Below, piece after piece: positions 17,105-23,432 of a stretch of DNA of 30,726 nt. A model generated the notes under the pieces. It made no database searches. It saw only the letters and a list, made by a program, of their open reading frames with translations, and had not been told where the DNA came from. The first letter of the stretch is position 1. Every line of letters starts with the position of its first letter. A program made the translations under genes and the position numbers. The stretch is from Cloacimonetes bacterium SCGC AAA252-N17 (GTDB taxonomy: Bacteria > Cloacimonadota > Cloacimonadia > JGIOTU-2): the NCBI GenBank assembly GCA_000404785.1, contig ASNI01000029.1, positions 926-31,651 on the forward strand. The letters are read 5' to 3'.

Positions 17105-17711
17105 ATGCATCGTAATAGCCAGAAGAGAGTTTATGGTGATCATATTTATTTTATTACATGCAATGTGGAAGGAGTATATCCGTTTTTCGAGCATGAAATA
17201 TTATGTGATTTATGGATTCATGAATTGAGATTTATAAAGAAAATTTCACAGATGGAACTATTTGCATTTTGTTTGAATTATGATCATTTCCATTTATTGA
17301 TTAAACTGCATAATGTCACCGCAAATTATTCCAAAATTATGCAATTTTTGAAACGGAATTCATCCCAAAATATAAATAAAATATTGGGTTATACATATTT
17401 CAGAACCAATCCATCAACCACGACACATGAAGGCGATAATGCGCATTATCGCCTGTCGGAATGAATTGAATAAATTCGATGAGTATGTTTTAAAATTGCG
17501 TGAATCATTTAAACGAGAATATGGTGAAAATCACGATATTCCAAAATTCAAATGGCAAAAATCATTTTATGATCATGTCATTCGAAATAAACAGGATTTT
17601 GAAAAACATTACCAATACACAATGTACAATTATAAAAAACACGAATTACCAGAAGAATGGAAATATATGGGATTGAGATTTCAAGAAGTAATTGATGATT
17701 TTATTGAGTAA
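17105..17711 (+). pseudogene. REP-associated tyrosine (Y1/IS200-like) transposase, frameshifted
   Basis: Two overlapping frames (17105-17464 and 17427-17711) together make one RAYT-type transposase of about 200 aa. The first carries the start, RVYGDHIYFITCN and the HUH nuclease motif DHFHLLIK, then MQFLKRNSS. The second carries FDEYVLKLRESFKREYG, KWQKSFYDHVIRN and HYQYTMYNYKKHEL, the region expected to hold the catalytic Tyr. The frame switch falls within or just after a perfect 24-bp palindrome (17431-17454), so the two catalytic halves are not joined. RAYTs are single-copy domesticated enzymes that move REP-type palindromes. No slippery heptamer is evident, so decay is likelier than programmed frameshifting. 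An inverted R1 repeat follows at 17734. Confidence 0.75.
17431..17454. repeat. Perfect 24-bp palindrome (REP-like) inside the RAYT gene
   Basis: The left half AGGCGATAATGC is followed directly by its exact reverse complement GCATTATCGCCT. Flanking CGAC (17421-17424) and GTCG (17455-17458) can add an outer 4-bp stem with a 6-nt bulge on the left. Confidence 0.9.
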
Positions 17712-17733
17712 TTTAAAATAAATAAAATAATTA

Positions 17734-17774
17734 AAAGAGAATGATGATCAACGATTTGAGATTTAAGAAGATGG
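17734..17774 (-). repeat. Repeat family R1, inverted copy between RAYT and dprA
   Basis: AAAAGAGAATGATGATCAAC followed by GATTTGAGATTTAAGAAG is the reverse complement of the R1 core (CTTCTTAAATCTCAAATCGT). It is the only minus-strand copy seen. It begins 23 nt after the transposase stop and reaches the dprA ribosome-binding region. Confidence 0.8.
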
Positions 17775-17786
17775 ATGAGGAATATG

Positions 17787-18893
17787 ATGGATAAATCAAA
17801 ATATTATGCGTGGCTGCGGCTTGTTTCTGTAAAGGGACTCGGTCCTGAAACCATCCAGAAATTGCTAACAAAATATTCTGTACCCGATGCGATTTTCAGG
17901 GTATTAAAAGAAGAATTAACTGAGCTTACATATATTTCAGACAAGCTTGCGGATAATATCCTGGAAAATCGAAAAGAAGAATTTATTGAGAACCAACTTG
18001 CTTTGCTTGAAAAGCACAATGTCCGACTGCTCTCAATCCTTGATGATGAATATCCCAGATTGCTCAAATACAGTTACAATCCACCAATTGTGCTTTATAT
18101 CAAGGGTGAATTATTGCTTGATGACGATCTGGTTTTTGCAGTAGTCGGCACGCGTAAGCCAACACAATACGGAAAGATCGCAGTTCGAAGGATTGTTCCC
18201 AAACTTTCACTTGCAGGTTTCACAATAGTAAGTGGACTCGCCTATGGTATCGATGGTGCAGCTCATCATGAAGCGCTGAATGCAGGAGGAAGGACGATAG
18301 CAGTTTTCGGAACAGGACTGGATACGATCTATCCTGCTGCAAACAGGAAATTGGCTGAGAGAATTCTCGAGAATGGAGCTCTTATCTCTGAACTCCCTCT
18401 TGAAAGCAAAATTGAGGCATGGAATTTTGCAAACCGCAACAGGATCATCAGCGGCATGAGCAAGGGTACGCTTGTAGTTGAAGGAGCAAAAACCAGCGGA
18501 GCACTGCTCACCGCAAAATATGCGCTTGAACAGAATCGGGATATCTATGCAATCCCAGGGAATATTAATTCTCCTCAAAGTGAAGGTCCGAATTATCTCA
18601 TAAAACTCGGTGCAAAGATCGTAAGAAATCCTGATGATATCCTTGAAGAATATCAACTCAAACTAAACCTTGTAAATGATACTGCGTCTGCCGATGCCAA
18701 ACCAAAAGTAAAACTTTCGGACAGCGAGGAAAAAATATATAAACTTCTTATGAATTATGAAAAAAATCTTAGCATGGACAAAATGGTAGAATTGACTGAT
18801 GAGAGTCCTGCGACTCTTTCAAGTGTTTTGTTGCAAATGGAGTTTAAGGGATTGATAAAAAGGGGAGCCCAAAACCGCTACTGGCTCATATAA
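17787..18893 (+). CDS. dprA: DNA-processing protein DprA/Smf
   Basis: DprA loads RecA on incoming single-stranded DNA during natural transformation and also occurs in non-competent bacteria. I prefer the ATG at 17787 (MDKSKYYAWLRL, 368 aa), about 6 nt after GAGG; ATGs at 17775 and 17784 are in frame. An N-terminal helical HhH/SAM-like part (about 1-85, VSVKGLGPETIQKLL) is followed by the Rossmann (SLOG) domain: FAVVGTRKPTQYG, VSGLAYGIDGAAHHEAL, VFGTGLDTIYPA, ISELPLE, NRNRIISGMS and the GNINSPQSEGPNYLI segment. A C-terminal winged-helix (DML1-like) segment begins near KVKLSDSEEKI. All expected motifs are present at normal length. It is convergent with groES, with a possible shared weak terminator between them. 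Confidence 0.93.
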   Translation: MDKSKYYAWLRLVSVKGLGPETIQKLLTKYSVPDAIFRVLKEELTELTYISDKLADNILENRKEEFIENQLALLEKHNVRLLSILDDEYPRLLKYSYNPPIVLYIKGELLLDDDLVFAVVGTRKPTQYGKIAVRRIVPKLSLAGFTIVSGLAYGIDGAAHHEALNAGGRTIAVFGTGLDTIYPAANRKLAERILENGALISELPLESKIEAWNFANRNRIISGMSKGTLVVEGAKTSGALLTAKYALEQNRDIYAIPGNINSPQSEGPNYLIKLGAKIVRNPDDILEEYQLKLNLVNDTASADAKPKVKLSDSEEKIYKLLMNYEKNLSMDKMVELTDESPATLSSVLLQMEFKGLIKRGAQNRYWLI

Positions 18894-18895
18894 AA

Positions 18896-18928
18896 AAGAC
18901 CCATGAAGCGCTATGCCGCAAAGGTCTT
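18896..18928. terminator. Possible weak bidirectional terminator between dprA and groES
   Basis: AAGACC (18896-18901) pairs with GGTCTT (18923-18928) around a 21-nt loop. An A-run precedes the stem and an AT-rich sequence follows it. The stem is short and the loop long, so this is a low-confidence call. Confidence 0.3.
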
Positions 18929-18946
18929 ATAAATCAATGAACAAAC

Positions 18947-19216
18947 TTATTCGATAATTCCTAAAATATCGCATTTCTGTACGATGAGATATTTTTTCCC
19001 TTCAAGTTCTATCTCTGTGCCGCCATATTTTGCATACACAACTTTATCACCCTTTTTCACAATTTTTTGTAGATCTTCGTCATTTCCAACTGCAATGATC
19101 TTGCCGATCTGTGGTTTTTCTTTTGCGGTATCGGGAATAATAATATTGCCGACTTTTTTCTCATATGACTCCAATGTCTCAAGAAGAACTCGATCATCAA
19201 TAGGTTTAATTTTCAT
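18947..19216 (-). CDS. groES: Co-chaperonin GroES (Cpn10), without adjacent groEL
   Basis: The 89-aa protein matches Cpn10 along its full length: MKIKPIDDRVLLETLE, the mobile-loop region GNIIIPDTAKEKPQIG, GKIIAVG, KKGDKVVYAKYGGTEIELEG and a CDILGIIE end. It caps the GroEL folding chamber in the cytoplasm. The start is supported by GGAGG five nt before the ATG at 19216. The usual groEL does not follow: the minus-strand space downstream is taken by convergent dprA. The copy therefore stands alone here, and groEL is presumably elsewhere. I see no CIRCE operator (TTAGCACTC inverted repeat) upstream. The mobile loop is slightly shorter than in E. coli (ESYEKKVGNIIIP), but this is not clearly abnormal. 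Confidence 0.92.
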   Translation of the reverse strand: MKIKPIDDRVLLETLESYEKKVGNIIIPDTAKEKPQIGKIIAVGNDEDLQKIVKKGDKVVYAKYGGTEIELEGKKYLIVQKCDILGIIE

Positions 19217-19711
19217 TATACCTCCGTATTATTTTTTCTGTTTAATTTATAGAAGAATGTAAAGCTATAAAGGATTGCCGTCAAGATTTTTTTTGAAAGA
19301 TCATAAAATATTAGCAGAAAGAAAAGAAGATTGCTAAAATATCATATTCGTATTATTTGATAGCGTTGTTGCTATATGCATTTCTTTTAGTGATAAGTCA
19401 ATTGTAAAATGGCGTAAATTGACTTTTAAAAAAATTTGAAACCTCAAATATAAGGAATGTCTAAATTAAATTACCACTACCAATCGAAGTTTGGCTTGAC
19501 ACTAGTTTTACTTGACTGAAAGGTCAATCATTTCTTACCCTGTACTTTTACGTTTGTTAGTCTTTCTTTTTTTTATCTTGATACTTTCATAAATATCCGA
19601 CTAATAGATGCCATTCTGTTTAATTTATAACAAAAATTCAAGAGAGACGTAATTGATTTATGAAATTATTATTCAGCTTAATTAATAAATGATAAGCTAA
19701 AAGGAGATAAG
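19217..19711. promoter_or_regulatory. Divergent spacer between groES and kdnA with a TTGAC/GTCAA motif cluster
   Basis: This 495-bp spacer has no gene. It contains a 9-bp perfect inverted repeat AAGTCAATT (19395-19403) / AATTGACTT (19417-19425), then CTTGACAC (about 19495) and CTTGACTGAAAGGTCAAT (about 19512-19529). TCTGTTTAATTTATA occurs at both ends (about 19239 and 19617, same strand). AAGGAGA at 19701-19707 is the kdnA ribosome site. The inverted repeats may be operators or promoter -35 elements for the divergent genes. Confidence 0.45.
19395..19425. promoter_or_regulatory. 9-bp perfect inverted repeat, candidate operator
   Basis: AAGTCAATT and AATTGACTT are separated by 13 nt. On the minus strand the arm gives TTGACT with TATAGC 19 nt further, a possible but over-spaced groES promoter. 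A-runs follow on the plus strand, so a weak terminator is the alternative. Confidence 0.35.
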
Positions 19712-20896
19712 ATGCCGGGCTTTGAAATATTTGGAGAAGAAGAAAAAAAAGAAGTTTTGGATGTTCTTGAAACCGGGGTTTTGTTCAGATACGGATTTGA
19801 CAATGCAAGAAACGGGCATTGGAAAACAAAATCTTTTGAGAAGGAATTATGTTACATAACAGGAGCAGGATTCAGCCATTTATGCTCGAGTGGTACAGCC
19901 GCTCTTTGTGTTGCTATGGTATCCTGTGGAATCGGAGCAGGTGACGAGGTTATCGTTCCGCCGTTTACTTTTGTAGCAACATTAGAATCAGTTTTGAATA
20001 TAGGAGCAATCCCTGTTTTTGCAGAAATTGATGATACTTTGTGTCTTGACCCTGAGAAGCTCGAGGATTTTATTACAGAAAAAACAAAAGCTGTCCTACC
20101 TGTTCACATGTGCGGCAGTATGGCAAAAATAGACAGGATCAAAGAAGTGTGTGATAAAAATAATATCGTTCTCATTGAAGATGCCTGCCAATCCATTGGA
20201 GGAACATTTCACGGAACAGCACTTGGAAGATTCGGGAAAGCAGGATGTTATTCATTCGATGCAGTTAAAACAGTAACCTGCGGCGAAGGCGGCGGCATAA
20301 TAACCGACGAGAAAAATATCTATGACAACATACATATGTATGCAGACCACGGTCATGACCATATCGGTAATGACAGAGGGCTTGAAAACCATCCGTTCCT
20401 TGGCATGAATTATCGGATCAGCGAGTTGAATGCAGCTGTCGGTCTTGCTCAGCTTAGAAAATTGCCTGAAATGATAAAAATTCAGAAAAGAAATAAAAAA
20501 ATGTTCAAGGATGCACTGAAAGAAATTGATGAAGTAAGTTTCAGAAATATCCCGGATGAGGATGGAGATACAGCAACCTTCCTTTCTGTTTTTCTTCATG
20601 ATGAAAAAAGAGCAAGAGATATAGCAGGCAAATTGGCAAAAGCAGGCGTCACCGGCTGTCCATACTGGTATGATAACAAATGGCATTATATCAAAAAATG
20701 GGATCATTTAATAAATCTTTCAGCACTCGCAAAATTGCCGATCCATAAATATGAAAACCATCCGGATTATAGAAACATAAAACTTCCACAATCAGATAAT
20801 ATCATGAAAAGAACGATATCAATGCAGATCATGCTAAACTGGACAGAAAGTGAAATTGAAGAAAGAATTGATAAAATAATCGGAGTTTTCAAATAG
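19712..20896 (+). CDS. kdnA: DegT/DnrJ/EryC1-family aminotransferase, probable 8-amino-Kdo synthase KdnA
   Basis: A 394-aa PLP-dependent sugar aminotransferase. Motifs of the DegT/DnrJ/EryC1 fold: LCSSGTAALCVAM (cofactor phosphate), VIVPPFTFVATLESVLN, PVHMCGSM, EDACQSIGGTFHG and the Schiff-base lysine in SFDAVKTVTCGEGGG (K186). The next gene, starting at the base after its stop, is an iron-type alcohol dehydrogenase, and kdsB follows. This is the partner set described in Shewanella, where KdnB oxidises the C8 hydroxyl of Kdo and KdnA transaminates the product to Kdo8N. KdnA is therefore the best assignment, resting mainly on context. The alternative is another nucleotide-sugar aminotransferase. 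A strong AAGGAGA site precedes the ATG. Confidence 0.82.
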   Translation: MPGFEIFGEEEKKEVLDVLETGVLFRYGFDNARNGHWKTKSFEKELCYITGAGFSHLCSSGTAALCVAMVSCGIGAGDEVIVPPFTFVATLESVLNIGAIPVFAEIDDTLCLDPEKLEDFITEKTKAVLPVHMCGSMAKIDRIKEVCDKNNIVLIEDACQSIGGTFHGTALGRFGKAGCYSFDAVKTVTCGEGGGIITDEKNIYDNIHMYADHGHDHIGNDRGLENHPFLGMNYRISELNAAVGLAQLRKLPEMIKIQKRNKKMFKDALKEIDEVSFRNIPDEDGDTATFLSVFLHDEKRARDIAGKLAKAGVTGCPYWYDNKWHYIKKWDHLINLSALAKLPIHKYENHPDYRNIKLPQSDNIMKRTISMQIMLNWTESEIEERIDKIIGVFK

Positions 20897-21964
20897 ATGA
20901 TTAAAAATATCAAATTAGTACCAAACATAATATTCGGAAGAGGTTCTTTTAACAATCTGGGTGAGATATTAAATCCAATCTATGGGGAAAATGATTCGTA
21001 CATAGTTTTTGTGTTTGATGATGTATTCAAGGGAAAAAATCTTGAAAAAAGAATACCAGTAAAGAAAAATGACCTGCTCATTCCTGTGGATGTTACAGAT
21101 GAACCCAAAACCACTCAAATAGACTCCCTCGTTCAAAAAATAAAAGATTATGATACAAAAGCACCGGCTGGAATTATTGGTATCGGCGGTGGAAGCACAA
21201 TGGACATTGCAAAAGCAATATCCCTGATGTTGACTAATCCCGGATCATCTGCCGATTATCAGGGCTGGGATCTCATAAAAAATCCTGCTATATTCCATGT
21301 AGGCATTCCAACTCTTTCAGGAACAGGAGCAGAAGCATCGAGAACGGCAATTCTCACAGGTCCCGTGAGAAAATTAGGTGTCAATTCAGATTATACAGTA
21401 TTTGACCAGATCGTTCTCGATCCCGAGCTTATCAGCGAAGTGCCGAAGGATCAGTGGTTTTATACAGGGATGGACTGTTACATTCATTGTATCGAATCGC
21501 TAAATGGAACTTATATCAATGAATTCAGCAAAGCATACGGAGAAAAAGCATTACAATTATGCAGAGAAGTATTCATCGACGATCATCCTGATAAGGACGA
21601 TAAACTGATGATGGCTTCATATTTAGGAGGTATGAGTATTGCCTATTCACAGGTCGGTGCATGCCATGCTCTTTCTTATGGACTTTCATATGTATTGGGA
21701 ATTCATCACGGAATCGGCTGTTGCATTACATTTGATTATCTTGAAGAATTTTATCCTGATGGAGTTAAAGAATTCAGAGAGATGATGAAAAAGCATGAAA
21801 TAACTTTGCCAAAAGATCTTGTTAAAGATATGGATCGGGAATCTATGGACAAGATGGTTTCTGTGGCTTTAAGTCTTGATCCATTATGGGACAACTGTCT
21901 TGGGAAAAATTGGAAAAATATAATGACAAAAGAAAGAGCTGAAGAAATTTTCAGGGAAATGTAG
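20897..21964 (+). CDS. kdnB: Iron-containing alcohol dehydrogenase, probable Kdo 8-oxidase KdnB
   Basis: A 355-aa group III (Fe-type) dehydrogenase. The N-terminal nucleotide-binding half carries GIIGIGGGSTMDIAKAIS and GIPTLSGTGAEASRTAIL. The C-terminal helical half has the metal ligands at expected spacing: D193 and H197 in GMDCYIHCIES, H257 in GACHALSYGL, and H270 or H271 in GIHHGIGC. The ATG follows the kdnA TAG without any gap, so the two are translationally linked. In the Shewanella pathway this enzyme oxidises Kdo at C8 before KdnA adds the amino group, leading to Kdo8N in LPS. The assignment to this substrate is inferred from the adjacent aminotransferase and kdsB. No recognised terminator follows. 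Confidence 0.82.
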   Translation: MIKNIKLVPNIIFGRGSFNNLGEILNPIYGENDSYIVFVFDDVFKGKNLEKRIPVKKNDLLIPVDVTDEPKTTQIDSLVQKIKDYDTKAPAGIIGIGGGSTMDIAKAISLMLTNPGSSADYQGWDLIKNPAIFHVGIPTLSGTGAEASRTAILTGPVRKLGVNSDYTVFDQIVLDPELISEVPKDQWFYTGMDCYIHCIESLNGTYINEFSKAYGEKALQLCREVFIDDHPDKDDKLMMASYLGGMSIAYSQVGACHALSYGLSYVLGIHHGIGCCITFDYLEEFYPDGVKEFREMMKKHEITLPKDLVKDMDRESMDKMVSVALSLDPLWDNCLGKNWKNIMTKERAEEIFREM

Positions 21965-22014
21965 TTCTTTAAAAAATGTTTGCTCGTAAAGCCCATTTTT
22001 CGACCTTACCCCGA

Positions 22015-22036
22015 CCCTCTCCTATCGTGGAGAGGG
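22015..22036. repeat. 8-bp-stem hairpin (family R3, larger version)
   Basis: Arms CCCTCTCC and GGAGAGGG, preceded by CTTACCCCGA. It resembles the context of the hairpins at 8433 and 10599 (CTTAACC + TTCTCCT/AGGAGAA). No T-run follows immediately. Confidence 0.7.
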
Positions 22037-22110
22037 AGACAAAAAGTACCCTTCTCTTTTTAGGGGATGAGGTAAAAAGAATGAAAAATATAATTCTACC
22101 AGATTTTCAA

Positions 22111-22181
22111 GTTTACCCCGTGAGATAGTATCCCATTAGATAGCAAGCATCTAACGGGACAGGAACATCTAACGGGGTTTA
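22111..22181. repeat. Nested inverted-repeat element built on TCTAACGGG units
   Basis: Outer arms TTTACCCCGT (22112-22121) and ACGGGGTTTA (22172-22181) pair imperfectly. Inner arms CCCATTAGA (22132-22140) and TCTAACGGG (22150-22158) pair with one mismatch. The unit ATCTAACGGG occurs twice in tandem on the right side. This is MITE- or REP-like architecture. Confidence 0.6.
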
Positions 22182-22265
22182 CGGATGCACACTTAATAGG
22201 CGTTTTTAATATTCAGCCGATGATAATTTTAACTTTGAACACAAAATGAATAGAAAAAAAGATAA

Positions 22266-23006
22266 ATGAAGATAACAGCTATAATACCTTCAAGATTTGA
22301 TTCTTCCCGATTTCAGGGAAAGCCACTTGCCTTAATTTGCGGCAAACCAATGATCCAAATGGTTTATGAACGAGCAAGATCAGCAAAAAATATTAATAGA
22401 GTTATCGTTGCCACCGACAGTCAGAAAATATTTGATGTAGTCAAGGGCTTCGGCGGTGAAGTCGTTATGACATCGGATGAATGCAGATCAGGAACCGATA
22501 GAGTTGCAGAAGCTGCTGAGATACTGAGACTCGATGAGAATGATGTGATCGTAAATGTGCAGGGTGATCAGCCCCTGATGCATCCCGAATGCCTCGACGA
22601 ACTGGTGAGACCTTTTATTGATAAGCCGAACCTTGAAATAAGCACCCTTGCTTTCAGGATTGTTAAAGAAAAAGAGATTATTGACCCAAAAGATGTTAAG
22701 GTTGTTATTGATAATAATGGATATGCTCTATATTTTTCCAGATCAACGATCCCATTTGATCAAGACCATAATGAAAATATTAATTATTATAAGCATCTCG
22801 GATTCTATGCCTATACATATTCATTCCTTCAGAAATTCAGAGATATGCCTGCAGGCAAACTTGAAAAAATTGAAAAACTTGAGCAATTAAGAGTTTTGGA
22901 ATATGGGCATAAAATAAAAATAGTTATAACTAAATATGATTCTCCTGAAGTAGATGTGCCCAAAGACATAACAATAATCGAAGAAATTATAAATAAAAAT
23001 AGTTAA
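22266..23006 (+). CDS. kdsB: CMP-Kdo synthetase KdsB (3-deoxy-manno-octulosonate cytidylyltransferase)
   Basis: A 246-aa cytidylyltransferase that activates Kdo, or here probably Kdo8N, with CTP for transfer to lipid A. Family motifs are clear: AIIPSRFDSSRFQGKPL at the N-terminus, VIVATDSQKI, CRSGTDRVAEAA, the metal/CTP loop VNVQGDQPLM, YALYFSRSTIPFD, HLGFYAYTYSFLQKF and KLEKLEQLRVLE-like ending. The length is normal. It follows kdnA-kdnB on the same strand after a 301-bp spacer with repeats. KdsB with KdnA/KdnB is the hallmark set for CMP-Kdo8N; kdsA, kdsD and waaA are not in the window. Either Kdo or Kdo8N could be the real substrate. Confidence 0.92.
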   Translation: MKITAIIPSRFDSSRFQGKPLALICGKPMIQMVYERARSAKNINRVIVATDSQKIFDVVKGFGGEVVMTSDECRSGTDRVAEAAEILRLDENDVIVNVQGDQPLMHPECLDELVRPFIDKPNLEISTLAFRIVKEKEIIDPKDVKVVIDNNGYALYFSRSTIPFDQDHNENINYYKHLGFYAYTYSFLQKFRDMPAGKLEKIEKLEQLRVLEYGHKIKIVITKYDSPEVDVPKDITIIEEIINKNS

Positions 23007-23085
23007 CTTAATTGTGTCCGGGAAAGCTCATAAAGTTGGCAGGTAATTAATCACAAAACCTTGTTAAATCATTTATATGAGATTG

Positions 23086-23275
23086 GGAAAAGAAAGAATT
23101 GACAAAAAGGTTAAGAAATTAAATAAATGTTTAAACATTGAGGTGAATACTGTTTTTAATATTGAAATTGGGCAGAATATAGATGTGGAAGTAATAAAAA
23201 ATATTATGAAATAAACTAAAAGCAAAATCCACGCAATATTGCGTATACACACACAAATGAGAGGTATATACGAAC
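23086..23275 (+). repeat. Interspersed element R2, copy a
   Basis: Starts with AGAAAGAATTGACAAAAAGG (TTGACA at 23099-23104), continues with AAGAAATTAAATAAATG, CATTGAGGTGAATACTG and AATATTATGAAATAAACTAA, and ends with the palindrome CGCAATATTGCG (23232-23243). It shares these blocks in order with copies b and c. Confidence 0.75.
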
Positions 23276-23301
23276 TTTTGTGGAAATTTAAAGTAGATAT
23301 T

Positions 23302-23317
23302 CACGAACTTGTTCGTG
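23302..23317. promoter_or_regulatory. Perfect hairpin/operator-like dyad upstream of the efflux operon
   Basis: CACGAAC and GTTCGTG are separated by TT, 115 nt before the adaptor start. It may be an operator dyad or an RNA hairpin. Confidence 0.4.
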
Positions 23318-23432
23318 GATACACATGTTATGGGAAATTTAAATTGAATATTTCTTTAATAGTTATTGTTAAATATCTTGTCAATTACAGTGGTCAACCG
23401 TTATTAGTTTCTTAAGAAGGAGATTTTATTCA

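Larger units (their letters stand above)
21965..22265. repeat. Spacer between kdnB and kdsB with two structured repeat elements
   Basis: A hairpin at 22015-22036 (CCCTCTCC, loop TATCGT, GGAGAGGG) and a nested imperfect inverted repeat at 22111-22181 split this otherwise compact operon. No gene is seen. There is no clear Shine-Dalgarno before the kdsB ATG (AGAAAAAAAGATAA). Confidence 0.6.
23007..23432. promoter_or_regulatory. Spacer upstream of the efflux operon: R2 copy, hairpin, direct repeat
   Basis: This holds R2 copy a (about 23086-23275). A perfect 7-bp hairpin CACGAAC-TT-GTTCGTG lies at 23302-23317. It is flanked by an imperfect 22-bp direct repeat sharing the core GGAAATTTAAA (23280-23301 and 23331-23352), an arrangement that could bind a regulator. 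AGGAG precedes the ATG at 23433. No gene is supported; a 45-codon frame from the ATG at 23077 lies inside R2. Confidence 0.55.

Noticed and set aside
17105..17711. Programmed frameshift in the RAYT
   Set aside because: No slippery heptamer is seen at the overlap, and RAYT genes are normally single-frame; decay is simpler.
19217..19420. CIRCE element for groES
   Set aside because: No TTAGCACTC/GAGTGCTAA arms are present; the only dyad is TTGACT-based.
23077..23214. A 45-codon protein in R2 copy a
   Set aside because: The frame is not kept in copies b and c, so selection for a peptide is not supported.
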